NCBI RefSeq assembly: GCF_012641075.1
Contig: NZ_JAAXLJ010000007.1
Location: 1 to 64,000 of the forward strand
Reading direction: 5' to 3'
DNA: 64,000 bases
DNA from: Secundilactobacillus angelensis
Lineage (GTDB): Bacteria > Bacillota > Bacilli > Lactobacillales > Lactobacillaceae
Part shown: one piece after another, positions 1 through 9,470 of the stretch
Layout: every line of letters begins with the position of its first letter
Position numbering within the stretch: the first letter of the stretch is position 1
Notes under the pieces: generated by a model
Told to the model about the DNA's origin: nothing
Database searches by the model: none
What the model saw: the letters and a program-made list of their open reading frames with translations, nothing else
Program-made: the position numbers and the translations under genes

Positions 1-1
1 A

Positions 2-2017
2 GCTTCAAGTGCGATTACCGACTTGAAGAAGCAAGCTGACAGTCTGAAGAATTCGGCCATGATCCAGCATGCCGGTGACGACGTCACGAGTGCCGGTTCA
101 AGTGCAACTTCAGCAGCAACCCAAGTTATTGGTGCCAGCTCTACGGCTACGGATGTTTCATCCTTAGCCAAGGATTACACCAGTGATACGGACTTGGGCA
201 GTCTCGCAACGGCAGCTAGTGATTTCGCTCAGCAGGCCAGTGATCAGGCTTCTATAGCCGCAGATCAAGCTAAGACAGCTAGCGACGAAGCCGCTAAGAT
301 GAGCGGTTTAGCCGGGTCGGATCAAGCTGGATTCAGTGCAGCCTCAACGGCTGCATCCACCGCATCAGTCGCTGCTTCAACAGCTTCATCGGCAGCTTCC
401 ACGGCCATGAAGAGTTTAAACAGCGTGCTGAGTGCAGCTAACAAGCAACACATGACTGATGACACTACCGCTGCCAAAAACTCAGCAACCAGTGCCGGAA
501 CGGACAAGACTTCTGCAGCAACCGATAATACCAGTGCTAACAGCACTGCCAATTCAGTTGCCAGTCTTGCCAGCGACTACCCAAGTGATACTAACTTGAG
601 CACCATCGCAAGCACTGCTTCAAGCCTTGCAAGTGATGCTAGTTTAGCAGCAAGTACGGCAAGTTCTGCCGCCAGTGTTGCTTCTAGCGCTGCCTCAGCA
701 GCCAGCTCTGCATCAGTTGCTGGTCAATCAGACCTTGCAAGTTCAGCCTCAACTGCCGCAAATACAGCTAGTGTTGCTGCAAGCACCGCAGCAAAAGCTG
801 CTTCAAGTGCTTCAAGTGCCATCAACAGTCTTGCAAGTTCTGCAGCTGCTGAGCACATGAAGAATGACTTGAGCGTGATTACCGGTGATTCCACTGCAAT
901 TTCAAGCATGGCTAATGACTATCCTAGTGATGGCAGTCTTGCTTCTGACAACAGCTTGGCTTCAAGTCTTGCCGGTGATGCAACGGTTGAATCTTCTACA
1001 GCAAGTTCAGCATTGACTGACAGTGCAACTTCAGCCTTCAACAGTGCTTCAAGCGCCGTTGCCAGTCTGAAGACCGCAATGGACAGCTTGGCTTCTGCCA
1101 CAGCATCAACTCATGCAAAGGATGATGCTAGCGCAGCTACTAGCTCAGCCAATGTTGCCAGTTCAGCTGCATCAGCAGGATCAACAGACGCTTCAACTGC
1201 ATCCAGTGATGCCTCAACTGCTTCTAGTCAAGCAGCCAACCATCCATCTGATGGCAATCTGCAATCCGCTGCTTCTACGGCTTCATCAGCGGCCAGCGTT
1301 GCAAGTTCAGCTGCCTCAGTTGCTTCAAGCGCGGCTAGTGTTGCCAGCTCAGCTGCTTCAGTTGCCTCAAGTGCTGCTAGCGCCGGAGATTCTAGTGTTG
1401 CAAGCAGTGCCTCGATTGTTGCTTCAAGTGCAGCTAGTGTCGCACTTGAAAATGCTACGACAGCAAGTTCAGCTGCATCAGATGCTTCAAGTGCAACCAG
1501 TCTAGCAAGTTCATTGGATGCTAGCGACAGTGCCCACGATGCTTCGGTTAGTGCTTCTGTTGCCGCCAGTGAAGCAGCTGCAAATGCTGCCAACTCAGCA
1601 AACTCAAGCAGTACTGATTCGTCTAGTGCAATTTCCGCAAGTAACAGTTCAACCTCGAATGGTGCTAATAATGAGAACAACTCTGAAGGGAACCAGAATT
1701 CAAATGCTAGTTCACACAGTACGGCCGTTAAAAAGCCTACTAGACCTTCAAAGACTGGTACTCAAAATAACAGTAACCAATTCGGGACTAACGGAACGGG
1801 TTATGATGGAACATCCACTACTGGTCAAAATGCTTCAGTAGATCAGAATCAAAACGATGTAACACCTTCTGATCAAGACAATCTCGCAGGTAACAAGTTG
1901 CCACAAACCAGTGACGATAATGACAAGACCGGTGCCGCAATTGGCCTCAGTCTTGCAAGCCTGTTGACCATGCTTGGATTGGCAGGTCGTAAGAAACGTA
2001 AGCAAGACGATAAGTAA
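2..2017 (+). CDS. Ser/Ala-repeat surface protein with LPQTS sorting signal (5' end outside window)
   Basis: The frame is open from base 2, so this is the C-terminal part (about 671 residues) of a longer cell-wall protein. It is almost wholly Ser, Ala, Thr, Asp and Val, with dense SSAAS/ASVAS micro-repeats. Longer modules are marked by a recurring QH/EH/TH-x2-(D/N)D motif near nucleotides 65, 446, 851 and 1109, each followed some 30-60 residues later by a YPSD/YTSD/HPSD motif. The C-terminus shows LPQTS (nucleotides 1898-1912), about 20 hydrophobic residues and an RKKRKQDDK tail, which is the order of a sortase A signal; Ser replaces the usual Gly at the fifth position. Such proteins usually act as adhesins or surface stalks. 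The in-frame TTG at 23 is just an internal Leu codon. Confidence 0.85.
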   Translation, partial: ASSAITDLKKQADSLKNSAMIQHAGDDVTSAGSSATSAATQVIGASSTATDVSSLAKDYTSDTDLGSLATAASDFAQQASDQASIAADQAKTASDEAAKMSGLAGSDQAGFSAASTAASTASVAASTASSAASTAMKSLNSVLSAANKQHMTDDTTAAKNSATSAGTDKTSAATDNTSANSTANSVASLASDYPSDTNLSTIASTASSLASDASLAASTASSAASVASSAASAASSASVAGQSDLASSASTAANTASVAASTAAKAASSASSAINSLASSAAAEHMKNDLSVITGDSTAISSMANDYPSDGSLASDNSLASSLAGDATVESSTASSALTDSATSAFNSASSAVASLKTAMDSLASATASTHAKDDASAATSSANVASSAASAGSTDASTASSDASTASSQAANHPSDGNLQSAASTASSAASVASSAASVASSAASVASSAASVASSAASAGDSSVASSASIVASSAASVALENATTASSAASDASSATSLASSLDASDSAHDASVSASVAASEAAANAANSANSSSTDSSSAISASNSSTSNGANNENNSEGNQNSNASSHSTAVKKPTRPSKTGTQNNSNQFGTNGTGYDGTSTTGQNASVDQNQNDVTPSDQDNLAGNKLPQTSDDNDKTGAAIGLSLASLLTMLGLAGRKKRKQDDK

Positions 2018-2031
2018 GTTTTATCGTTAGC

Positions 2032-2070
2032 AAAAAGCGCTCCAGAATTTTAAATTCTGGAGCGCTTTTT
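2032..2070. terminator. Bidirectional rho-independent terminator
   Basis: A near-perfect inverted repeat (AAAAAGCGCTCCAGAATTT and its complement) is flanked by A- and T-runs. It lies between the stop codons of two convergent genes and can serve both. Confidence 0.85.
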
Positions 2071-2091
2071 AGATTGTGTAGACATAGCTGG

Positions 2092-3096
2092 TTAAAGTAA
2101 AACGGTAATTAGAATCAACGCACTAGCAACTTGAATGATCAATAAACCACCACCGTATAACGCTAATTTCTTACCGGCTTTAACGAATGCCGCGAAGTTT
2201 AAACGCAGTCCAATGGCAGCTAAAGCGGTAACTTCACACCAACCGGATAGGCCATGGGCGAAGCCGGAAATCGCTGGATTAAAGTGGAACCAAGAGTTCA
2301 ATGCACACAGTACCACGAAACCGACAACGTACCATGGTAACGCTCGCCGCCAACTATTCGAGACGGTGGATTCAATGCCCTTTGCCGATTGATTATGTTG
2401 GTGAATCCGGCTAAAGATCACAACCACGGCGACTAACATGATGATCCGCAGAATTTTAAAAAGCGTGGCATAAGTGGTGGTTGGCTGGTTAACCATGGTG
2501 GCGCTGGCAATCACTTGACCCACGGATTGAACGGTTCCACCAATCAACGCGCCTCGCAGGAAGTTATTGTGGTGGAAAGCTAATAAACTGATGACTGGCA
2601 GAGTCAGCATGAGAACCGTTCCCATGAGATTAACCAGGGTGACTGCCAACCGTTTTTCTTCGTCCTTAGCTTCAATAGCTGGGGTAATAGCAGCAATGGC
2701 AGAAGAACCACATACCGCGTTACCGCCGGCCATGAGCAGGGTCATGCCTTCTGAGAAATGGAGTAATTTTCCTAGTAACAGTGCCCCGCAAATCGTGATG
2801 GTCATTTGCAATAAAATGAAGCCGACTCCGGTTAAATGCAGTTCACGGATTGTCTGGAAAGTGATAGTGGCCCCTAATAAAAGAACAGAATACTCCAAGA
2901 GGCGTTTTTCTGACCAAGCGGTTCCGGATTGCCACATTGGCTGGCGGATGATGGTATTCCCAAGGACAATTCCAATGAGCAACGCCACGGTTGGCGCGCC
3001 GATGCCCTTGATGAGGTATGAATTGATCAATTGACTGATAATAGCAATGACGAAGCTTAAAGTGAGTCCTGGTAGGACCGCTCGTTCTGGTTTCAT
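2092..3096 (-). CDS. YeiH/UPF0324-family membrane protein (putative sulfate exporter family)
   Basis: This 334-residue, roughly 10-helix integral membrane protein matches the YeiH family in length and in landmarks such as GAPTVALLIGIVLGNT near the N-terminus, GGNAVCGSSAIAAITP in the middle (about residues 124-139) and GLSGWCEVTALAAIGL near the C-terminus. The ATG is preceded by GGGAGG. It is divergent from a LysR gene 115 bp away, the same arrangement as yeiE-yeiH in enterobacteria, where the regulator is linked to sulfite stress. The transported substrate is not proven for the family, so the export role is inferred. Family assignment is good; substrate is unknown. Confidence 0.8.
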   Translation of the reverse strand: MKPERAVLPGLTLSFVIAIISQLINSYLIKGIGAPTVALLIGIVLGNTIIRQPMWQSGTAWSEKRLLEYSVLLLGATITFQTIRELHLTGVGFILLQMTITICGALLLGKLLHFSEGMTLLMAGGNAVCGSSAIAAITPAIEAKDEEKRLAVTLVNLMGTVLMLTLPVISLLAFHHNNFLRGALIGGTVQSVGQVIASATMVNQPTTTYATLFKILRIIMLVAVVVIFSRIHQHNQSAKGIESTVSNSWRRALPWYVVGFVVLCALNSWFHFNPAISGFAHGLSGWCEVTALAAIGLRLNFAAFVKAGKKLALYGGGLLIIQVASALILITVLL

Positions 3097-3211
3097 GTAA
3101 AGACTTCCTCCCTTATTAATACTTGTTGAAGTATACAGAAATTGGTATCATTAATAAAATATCAATTGGTAATAGTTTCGATTAAGAATATTAATAAATG
3201 GGAGTGACGCA
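3097..3211. promoter_or_regulatory. Divergent promoter region between yeiH-like and lysR genes
   Basis: This AT-rich spacer carries the motif ATTAATAAA twice (about 3149 and 3189) and ATTGGTAAT/ATTGGTATC twice (about 3140 and 3164). Such partially repeated elements would suit a LysR-type regulator controlling both directions. No clear -35/-10 pair was fixed. Confidence 0.4.
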
Positions 3212-4033
3212 ATGGATAAACTATTAATGACATTTATGGCAGTCTACGAGACCCGTAACTTTTCACTGGCGGCTAAGCAGCTGTTCATCTCCCAACCCAG
3301 CGTTTCGGTTCAGATCAATCAGTTAGAAAAACAGTTGGGAGTGAGCCTGTTTGATCGCAGCGGTCATCGGCAAGTGCAGCCAACGCCAGCCGCGGCCAAA
3401 CTCTACCAAACCGCTGAACAGTTGCAACGAACCTGGAATCAAGGCTTTGAGCAGCTGAAGCAATCCGTCGAACGACCACAGATCAAGGCGGTGCTGGGCT
3501 TTTCGCAAACGACCTCAGTAGAGCTGTTGCCCCGGGTGATCAAAACCATTTTAGCTGATTCCCGGTTCCAATTTGAAATTCAAACCATGAACTCTGAAAA
3601 TATTCTGCAAGCCGTTGTTGATCGTCAGGTGGCGTATGGCATCATTGAAAAGCCGATTGTGGCCGACTACATTGTGCAGACAGAATTACCCGGTGATCAA
3701 CTAGTGCTGGCAGGAAAGGATGATGAACGCCTTTGGTTGCTGCGTGAACCCGGTTCAGGTGTGCGCCATTACACCGAGGCATATCTCCATGAACAGGGAA
3801 TCGTGCCGCAGAAGACCCTGGTAGTGGACAGCAATCAAAGCATTATTGGGTTATTGACCCACGGGATTGGCAAGACGCTGATGTCAGCAGGCATACTGCC
3901 GGAAGAAGTTGAACAGCAATCTTTAGGGGAACAGTATCACAGACATTTTTATTTGATTGGTCTGGATCAGCAGCCTAATGTGCAACTGGCGGACTTGAGA
4001 GCAGTACTGGCTGAAGCCATGTTGCAACGCTGA
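3212..4033 (+). CDS. LysR-family transcriptional regulator (YeiE/CysB-like)
   Basis: The protein has 273 residues. A winged HTH lies near residues 14-52 (NFSLAAKQLFISQPSVSVQI, then LEKQLGVSLFDR), followed by a LysR substrate-binding domain with the line LWLLREPGSGVR near residues 176-187. It is about 20 residues shorter than typical LysR proteins. ATG follows GGGAGTGACGC. It is transcribed away from the yeiH-like gene, its likely target by position and by analogy with yeiE/yeiH. The ligand is unknown. Confidence 0.85.
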   Translation: MDKLLMTFMAVYETRNFSLAAKQLFISQPSVSVQINQLEKQLGVSLFDRSGHRQVQPTPAAAKLYQTAEQLQRTWNQGFEQLKQSVERPQIKAVLGFSQTTSVELLPRVIKTILADSRFQFEIQTMNSENILQAVVDRQVAYGIIEKPIVADYIVQTELPGDQLVLAGKDDERLWLLREPGSGVRHYTEAYLHEQGIVPQKTLVVDSNQSIIGLLTHGIGKTLMSAGILPEEVEQQSLGEQYHRHFYLIGLDQQPNVQLADLRAVLAEAMLQR

Positions 4034-4122
4034 CTGGAAATTTGTTTCATAGCTTGCCCTGCGGCATCATAATCGCTATGATTGGTGTATATCAAACAGT
4101 TTAAAGAGTAGGAGTGACGGAT

Positions 4123-4659
4123 ATGTTTAGTATGCGACCTCGATGGGGGTTTGATTGGCACGAATTGATTACGGGGGTTCTAAGCTTAATTGCCGCTTAT
4201 GTAGTCGTCGGTATGCCACGGGTCAGTTTAACCGCCATGGCCATCATTTTTGGCTTTCTAGCGATACTGAGTGGATTGACCACGCTATCAGGCTTTAGCA
4301 AGTTGCGTGACTTTGTTGGTAACTGGGCTAACGCGGCTTTAATTTTTGCCATTATTGATTTATTGATTGGCCTTTTCTTCATTATTAAACCCGCTAGTGG
4401 AATTGTTGTACTGGGTTACATGGTGGCCTTCTGGTTCATCATCGATTCCTTTGAGCGATTGGTCGTGGTTGATCATCTACGGGACTTCGGCACTGGCTAT
4501 TTCATTGTTTCACTCATCTTAGATGTCTTGTCGCTGTTGCTGGGGATTATGTTACTGATTGACCCAATTATTGCCGTGATGTCGATTACTTGGCTGATTG
4601 GCTTTTACCTAGTCGTCTTCGGTATCAACGCCATTATTTTGGCCTTTGCACGGAGATAA
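4123..4659 (+). CDS. HdeD-like (DUF308) membrane protein
   Basis: The protein has 178 residues and about six predicted membrane helices in pairs, with short polar loops, as in the HdeD/DUF308 family. The N-terminus SMRPRWGFDWHELITGVLSL and the later FWFIIDSFERLVVVDHL region fit that family. An in-frame GTG at 4114 touches the ribosome-binding site TAGGAG (4108-4113), so ATG at 4123, 9 nt further on, is the better start. HdeD is tied to acid tolerance in enterobacteria; in lactic acid bacteria the role is undefined. Confidence 0.7.
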   Translation: MFSMRPRWGFDWHELITGVLSLIAAYVVVGMPRVSLTAMAIIFGFLAILSGLTTLSGFSKLRDFVGNWANAALIFAIIDLLIGLFFIIKPASGIVVLGYMVAFWFIIDSFERLVVVDHLRDFGTGYFIVSLILDVLSLLLGIMLLIDPIIAVMSITWLIGFYLVVFGINAIILAFARR

Positions 4660-4676
4660 GCATTAACTTGAAAATC

Positions 4677-4705
4677 AACTGCCAGTCAATGGCAGTTATT
4701 TTTTT
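4677..4705 (+). terminator. Rho-independent terminator
   Basis: Stem AACTGCCA / TGGCAGTT with loop GTCAA is followed by a T-rich run. It ends the HdeD-like gene just before the rapZ promoter. Confidence 0.75.
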
Positions 4706-4711
4706 GACAAA

Positions 4712-4755
4712 ACACCAGGCTGAAATTAGTAATGACACGCCTGGTGTGTTAGAAT
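4712..4755 (+). promoter_or_regulatory. rapZ operon promoter with overlapping operator-like inverted repeat
   Basis: An extended -10, TG-T-TAGAAT (4747-4755), lies 35 nt before the rapZ ATG. A perfect 9-bp inverted repeat, ACACCAGGC (4712-4720) and GCCTGGTGT (4739-4747), covers the -35 to -10 zone. A TTGACA at 4704-4709 with a weak TAGTAA at 4727 is an alternative promoter. No known regulator matches the repeat. Confidence 0.45.
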
Positions 4756-4789
4756 GTTTAAATGATTGATTTGATTGGAGATAGAACTT

Positions 4790-5668
4790 ATGAACAATGA
4801 TGTGCAATTAGTCATTATTTCCGGAATGAGTGGTGCCGGTAAAACGGTTGCCATGCAAGCCTTTGAAGACCTGGGGTATTTTTGTATTGATAATATGCCA
4901 TCGTCTTTAATGAGCAAGTTCTGGGAGCTGGTTCAAGAAACCGGTAAAATCAAGAAAGTGGCCGTTGTGATCGATTTACGGACAAAAGCTTTCTATGATG
5001 AAACAATTCAAATGACGGATGATATTTCAAATCTAAATCGGTCTGACTCGGCCCAAATCGTCTTTTTGGACGCGGATGATGAGACGCTGGTTTCCCGCTA
5101 TAAGGAAACTCGCCGCTCCCATCCACTAGCACGAAATGGCCGAGTGGTGGATGGCATTAAGGCGGAACGAAAATTACTAGCACCGCTGAAGCAGGCGGCA
5201 CAATTAGTGATCAACACCACCCAGTTGTCACCACGGAAGTTGCGGGCAGAAATTTTTCATAACTTCGAAGCCGGGGACATTGAGAAGTTTCATATTGAAC
5301 TGATGTCCTTTGGCTTTAAGTACGGACTGCCGATTGACGCTGATATTGTCATGGACGTTCGTTTCTTGCCCAATCCATACTATTTACCAGAATTAAAGAA
5401 CTTAACCGGGCTTGATCAACCCGTCTATGATTATGTGATGAAACAGCCTGAAACTGAGTCTTTCTACAACCAGTTTTTAGGCTTACTAAAATCAATTTTG
5501 CCCGGGTATAAACGGGAAGGTAAAAATAATTTAACCATTGCCATTGGCTGCACTGGTGGACAGCACCGGTCAGTTGCGTTGGCTGAACGAGTGGGGAATG
5601 CCCTGGGGGATAATTACCCGGTACACATCACTCACCGCGATATTTCAAAGCGAAAGGAATCAAATTAA
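4790..5668 (+). CDS. rapZ: RapZ/YvcJ-family nucleotide-binding protein
   Basis: The protein has 292 residues. An N-terminal Walker A motif GMSGAGKT lies at residues 12-19, and the C-terminal domain ends in [17 protein letters not shown] and HRDISKRKE, hallmarks of the family. RapZ binds ATP/GTP. In Escherichia coli it controls the GlmZ small RNA and hence glmS; in Bacillus the orthologue YvcJ affects competence. TTG at 4775 opens the frame, but GGAG at 4777-4780 places the real start at ATG 4790. First gene of rapZ-yvcK-whiA, with 2 nt before yvcK. Confidence 0.93.
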   Translation: MNNDVQLVIISGMSGAGKTVAMQAFEDLGYFCIDNMPSSLMSKFWELVQETGKIKKVAVVIDLRTKAFYDETIQMTDDISNLNRSDSAQIVFLDADDETLVSRYKETRRSHPLARNGRVVDGIKAERKLLAPLKQAAQLVINTTQLSPRKLRAEIFHNFEAGDIEKFHIELMSFGFKYGLPIDADIVMDVRFLPNPYYLPELKNLTGLDQPVYDYVMKQPETESFYNQFLGLLKSILPGYKREGKNNLTIAIGCTGGQHRSVALAERVGNALGDNYPVHITHRDISKRKESN

Positions 5669-5670
5669 CT

Positions 5671-6681
5671 ATGATGGAAGAACGACATCGACCTAAGATC
5701 GTCGTGATCGGTGGGGGAACAGGCTTGCCGGTCATCCTGCGTAATCTTAAGGAACAAGATGTAGACATCACTGCCGTGGTCACCGTGGCAGACGATGGTG
5801 GCTCATCTGGAATTATTCGCAACTACGTCAACGTGGTGCCACCTGGAGATATCCGAAACGTTGTGGTTTCGCTATCACAGTTGTCGCCAATTGTGTTGCA
5901 GCTATTTCAATACCGCTTCGACAGTAAGGATCAATTCTTCGCCGGCCACGCGCTGGGTAACCTCGTCATTGCGGCGTTGTCTGAGATGAAACACGGTATT
6001 TTTGATGCGGTCCAAGAACTTAGCGCAATCATGCAAGTCGACGGCCATATTTATCCGGCTGCCAACGAACCATTGGAACTCAATGCTGAGTTCGCTGATG
6101 GCACAACCATGACCGGTGAGTCGGAAATTACCGCAGCTCATAAGCTGATCAAACATGTTTGGGTGACTTCCAGCGAGCACAAAGACGCTGCGCCAAAAGC
6201 GGTTGATGAAGTCATCGATGCCATCATGGATGCGGACCAAATCGTGTTGGGGCCTGGTAGTTTATTTACCAGTATTCTACCCAACTTGATGATTGAAAAC
6301 GTTGGCGAGGCACTGCGTAAAACGCAAGCCGAAGTGGTTTATATCTGCAATATCATGACGCAAAAGGGTGAAACAGAAAAATTCACTGATGCGGATCACG
6401 TTCGCGTGCTGAATGAACATTTAAAACAAAATTTTATCAATACTGTTTTAGTGAACACGCAAACAGTACCAGACGAATATATTGACTACCAGCGCTGGAA
6501 CGAAATGTCCCGTCAAGTGGTCCACGATTTTCATGGATTGCGGGAACAGGGCTGTAAGGTAATTTCCGCTGATTTCTTGGAATTACGGGATAACGGCGCC
6601 TTTCATAACGGTGAGTTGGTAGTGAACGAACTGATGAACCTGTTGGGACAGGTCACATCGAGGTTTGCTGAGGGGAGGTAG
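5671..6681 (+). CDS. yvcK: YvcK/CofD-like gluconeogenesis factor
   Basis: The protein has 336 residues. The N-terminal [16 protein letters not shown] nucleotide-sugar-binding loop and [15 protein letters not shown] are signatures of the YvcK/CofD fold, and [14 protein letters not shown] lies near residue 192. In Bacillus YvcK binds UDP-GlcNAc and is needed for wall synthesis on gluconeogenic carbon sources. It begins 2 nt after rapZ and overlaps the whiA frame region, so translation is probably coupled. Two adjacent ATGs (5671, 5674) exist; the first is used here. Confidence 0.93.
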   Translation: MMEERHRPKIVVIGGGTGLPVILRNLKEQDVDITAVVTVADDGGSSGIIRNYVNVVPPGDIRNVVVSLSQLSPIVLQLFQYRFDSKDQFFAGHALGNLVIAALSEMKHGIFDAVQELSAIMQVDGHIYPAANEPLELNAEFADGTTMTGESEITAAHKLIKHVWVTSSEHKDAAPKAVDEVIDAIMDADQIVLGPGSLFTSILPNLMIENVGEALRKTQAEVVYICNIMTQKGETEKFTDADHVRVLNEHLKQNFINTVLVNTQTVPDEYIDYQRWNEMSRQVVHDFHGLREQGCKVISADFLELRDNGAFHNGELVVNELMNLLGQVTSRFAEGR

Positions 6682-6686
6682 TGCCA

Positions 6687-7625
6687 ATGTCATATGCCAG
6701 TGAAGTTAAAAAAGAGCTGACAACACTTGAAGTTCACCGGGACAACGCGAAGGCTGAATTAATTGCGCTGATTCGGATGAACGGTTCCATTGCAATATCT
6801 AATCACCATTTCGTACTTAACATTCAAACGGAAAATCCGGCTATTTCTCGTCGCATTTACCAGTTATTGAAACAGTTTTACGATGTGGAAAGTGAACTGA
6901 TGGTTCGTCGTAAGATGAAACTGAAGAAGAATAATCTCTACATTGTGCGGGTCAACGAGGGGACGGAACGGGTGCTTGCTGATCTGGGTATCTTTAAAGA
7001 TGGTCAGCTCACTGAAACGGTCTCACCTGAGTTGCTGAAAAATGACGGTCAAGTGCGCTCGTACTTACGGGGAGCCTTTTTAGCTGGCGGTTCCGTGAAT
7101 AATCCGGAAACCTCCCGTTATCATTTGGAAATCTACTCCGTATACGAGGATCACAACCAAATGATTGCCGAAATGATCAATCATTACGATTTAAACGCCC
7201 GGACTACTGCCCGGCGTGGTGGTTTCATTACTTACCTCAAAGAAGGGGAACGGATCGCTGATTTTCTTTCCTTGATTGGGGCTTCCAGCGCCATGCTGAA
7301 GTTTGAAGATGTCCGCATTATGCGTGACATGCGGAACTCAGTGAACCGGCTAGTGAACTGTGAAAACGCCAATATGGATAAGGTGGCCAATGCTTCCAGC
7401 AAGCAGATTGCTAACATTGAGTTTATTCAATCTACCGTTGGTTTAGATCAGTTACCACCAAAGTTGCGAGAAGTCGCGGAGATTCGGTTGGCCAATCGTG
7501 AAGTCAGCTTGAAAGAACTGGGTGCCATGTTGCCTAGTGGTGCGATTTCAAAGTCTGGCATTAATCACCGGCTGCGTAAAATCAGTGATTACGCGGATAG
7601 TCTTCGGACGGCTAAGGCTGTGTAA
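6687..7625 (+). CDS. whiA: WhiA-family DNA-binding protein
   Basis: The protein has 312 residues. An N-terminal LAGLIDADG-like fold is seen ([24 protein letters not shown] near residue 115), followed by a C-terminal HTH around [26 protein letters not shown]. In Firmicutes WhiA influences division and chromosome segregation. A GTG at 6681 shares a base with the yvcK stop but sits too close to the strong site AGGGGAGG (6671-6678); ATG 6687 has proper spacing. Last gene of the rapZ operon. Confidence 0.92.
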   Translation: MSYASEVKKELTTLEVHRDNAKAELIALIRMNGSIAISNHHFVLNIQTENPAISRRIYQLLKQFYDVESELMVRRKMKLKKNNLYIVRVNEGTERVLADLGIFKDGQLTETVSPELLKNDGQVRSYLRGAFLAGGSVNNPETSRYHLEIYSVYEDHNQMIAEMINHYDLNARTTARRGGFITYLKEGERIADFLSLIGASSAMLKFEDVRIMRDMRNSVNRLVNCENANMDKVANASSKQIANIEFIQSTVGLDQLPPKLREVAEIRLANREVSLKELGAMLPSGAISKSGINHRLRKISDYADSLRTAKAV

Positions 7626-7641
7626 GAGCAACAAAAAGAGT

Positions 7642-7756
7642 GAGTGACAAAACTCGGTCGATTCCAGAGTGTAACACAAATAAGACTAATCCCGGTGCAC
7701 TTTATCGGGATTAGTCTTATTTGTGTTACATGGCCGGAATCTGAGTTTTGACACTC
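7642..7756. repeat. 115-bp long inverted repeat downstream of whiA
   Basis: The inner arms are 25 bp and perfect (7670-7694 and 7706-7730, loop 11 nt). The outer arms are 14 nt with one mismatch (7642-7655 and 7743-7756), joined by a partly paired segment sharing GATTCC. There is no T-run on either side, so it is not a standard terminator. It could be a miniature mobile element or a structured RNA 3' end. No second copy lies in the window. Confidence 0.7.
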
Positions 7757-7866
7757 GATTAGGCTATATTGAAGTCGAGAGCAAAGAGAAAATGATAACT
7801 CGTTTAATCTAATTGATTGGTTTAAATACTTACCAATCTTGACTTAAGTCTCAGCCTCTTTTTTGG

Positions 7867-9285
7867 TTACAGATTATCTTCCTGACGGTCTTCTGCTTTT
7901 GCGCGGGCATGCCGCTTACTCCAGGCTTCTTTACCGTAATAAACCACATAGCAGAGAATCAAAAACGGTACCATGTAGAATAGTGCCGGCCGCTGAGTGG
8001 GGTCGAACACAATCAACACGCAAGAAAGCAAGCACATGATAAATGCAATCCACGGTATCACAGGATACCACGGCGTTTTGAACTTTAGTTCGGCCACAGT
8101 ATGGCCATCTTTCAGCCATTGTTTTCGAAAATTAATTTCAGATACGGTAATTGCCATCCAAACGATGACGACGGCTAAGCCTGAGATGGAAACTAAGACC
8201 AAGTAGACGGTGGAAGCCGCTACGACGCTAGAAATCAAGGCTAAGATGCCGCCCACCATACTGAGACACAGTGCCAGCATCGGTACGCCACGCCGGTTGG
8301 TTTGAGCAACCTTCAGGGGAATAGTCCCTTCATTTGCCAGCGACCACAGCATTCTCGTCGACGCGTATAGGCCTGAATTGGCAGCTGAGAGAATAGCAGT
8401 CAAGACCACGAAGTTCATTAAATCGCCCGCGAATGGTAAGCCAATACTGTTGAAAACTAAGACGAAGGGACTCTGATTAACGCCGGCTTTCTGCCACGGA
8501 ATTAATGCAGACATTACAGTGATGCTACCAATAAAGAAGATGATTAACCGAAACAGCGTGGTGTGGATGGCTTTAGGCAAGGTGACTTCAGGGTCTTTGG
8601 TTTCACCAGCAGTCACCCCGATCAGTTCGGTTCCAGAAAAGGCGAAGTTGACGGTAAGCATGGTGGTGAAGACGGCTTTAAAACCGTTGGGAAAAAGACC
8701 GTCTTTGAAGAGGTTAGAAAAATAGGGTGCATGCTGGTAGCCCTTGATGTGAATAACGCCGAAGATGGCTAAACCACCTAAAATAATAAATAAAATGATG
8801 GCAATCACTTTGATACTTGAGAACCAAAATTCTGTATTGGCAAAGAACTTTACCGACAAGGCATTGGAGGTGAAGATAACGATCATGAATAAGGCGCTCC
8901 AGATCCAAGTGGGGGAGTTGGGAAACCACTTGCTCATGATGAGACCGGCTGCGGTGAATTCAGATCCCAACGCCACCGTCCAGGTCAACCAGTATAGAAT
9001 GGCAACGGTGAATCCCGTGCCGTGGCCGATAAAACGGTCAGCGTAGACGTGAAAGGAACCGGTCTGCGGCATAGCAACCGATAGTTCGCCCAGACAGAGC
9101 ATGACCAAGTAAACAACTACCGCACCGATTCCATAGGCCAAGATTGTCCCAATTGGTCCTGCTTCATGAATCGTATAACCGGAACTTAAGAAGAGTCCGG
9201 TTCCAATGACGCCACCCAGTGAAATCATAAATAAATGGCGAGCTGTCATTTTACGTTCCAGGGTAGTATGTGTCTTATTCTCCAA
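7867..9285 (-). CDS. mmuP: S-methylmethionine permease (APC superfamily)
   Basis: The protein has 472 residues and 12 predicted helices. It agrees closely with Escherichia coli MmuP as I recall it: [20 protein letters not shown] at the N-terminus, [33 protein letters not shown] and [12 protein letters not shown]. It should import S-methylmethionine, the methyl donor used by MmuM, whose gene lies on the far side of an inserted TnpB element and points away. The start is TTG (9285) with only a weak upstream site; ATG at 9249 is an alternative. A short hairpin (ATAACTT/AAGTTAT, 9307-9325) lies just upstream. A lysine or other AAT-family substrate is less likely given the mmuM neighbour. Confidence 0.82.
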   Translation of the reverse strand: MENKTHTTLERKMTARHLFMISLGGVIGTGLFLSSGYTIHEAGPIGTILAYGIGAVVVYLVMLCLGELSVAMPQTGSFHVYADRFIGHGTGFTVAILYWLTWTVALGSEFTAAGLIMSKWFPNSPTWIWSALFMIVIFTSNALSVKFFANTEFWFSSIKVIAIILFIILGGLAIFGVIHIKGYQHAPYFSNLFKDGLFPNGFKAVFTTMLTVNFAFSGTELIGVTAGETKDPEVTLPKAIHTTLFRLIIFFIGSITVMSALIPWQKAGVNQSPFVLVFNSIGLPFAGDLMNFVVLTAILSAANSGLYASTRMLWSLANEGTIPLKVAQTNRRGVPMLALCLSMVGGILALISSVVAASTVYLVLVSISGLAVVIVWMAITVSEINFRKQWLKDGHTVAELKFKTPWYPVIPWIAFIMCLLSCVLIVFDPTQRPALFYMVPFLILCYVVYYGKEAWSKRHARAKAEDRQEDNL

Positions 9286-9389
9286 TTTGTGATACCTGCT
9301 ACTGATAACTTATAAAAAGTTATAGATTGTTCTTGCTTCTCCCTATCCTGCCTCGCACAAAGCTCGCTAATACAGTTGATATGATAGTC

Positions 9390-9470
9390 CACAAGCGTTA
9401 ATTCCCGGCTAGCCACCGGTACATACTTTGAAGCCTGTTTTAGTAGGCTAATTCAAAGTTTTTAGTATCC
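9390..9470 (-). ncRNA. Putative omega RNA (reRNA) scaffold of TnpB
   Basis: The 3' end of tnpB and the bases after it fold into a stem CTTTGAA-GCCT with AGGC-N3-TTCAAAG (9426-9458, spanning the stop codon), then a CCGG...CCGG hairpin (9405-9419). TnpB guide RNAs are known to derive from this position. If expressed, the guide would come from sequence below about 9400. Boundaries are inferred. Confidence 0.35.

Noticed and set aside
322-1841. Several long reading frames on both strands inside the Ser/Ala repeat gene
   Set aside because: They are mirror products of the repeated GC-rich codons, start without ribosome sites, and give low-complexity Leu/Ala/Gln proteins.
7801-7866. Terminator for mmuP at GATTGGT/ACCAATC (7815-7838)
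   Set aside because: The stem is only 7 bp and the following bases on the minus strand are not a clear T-run; left uncalled.
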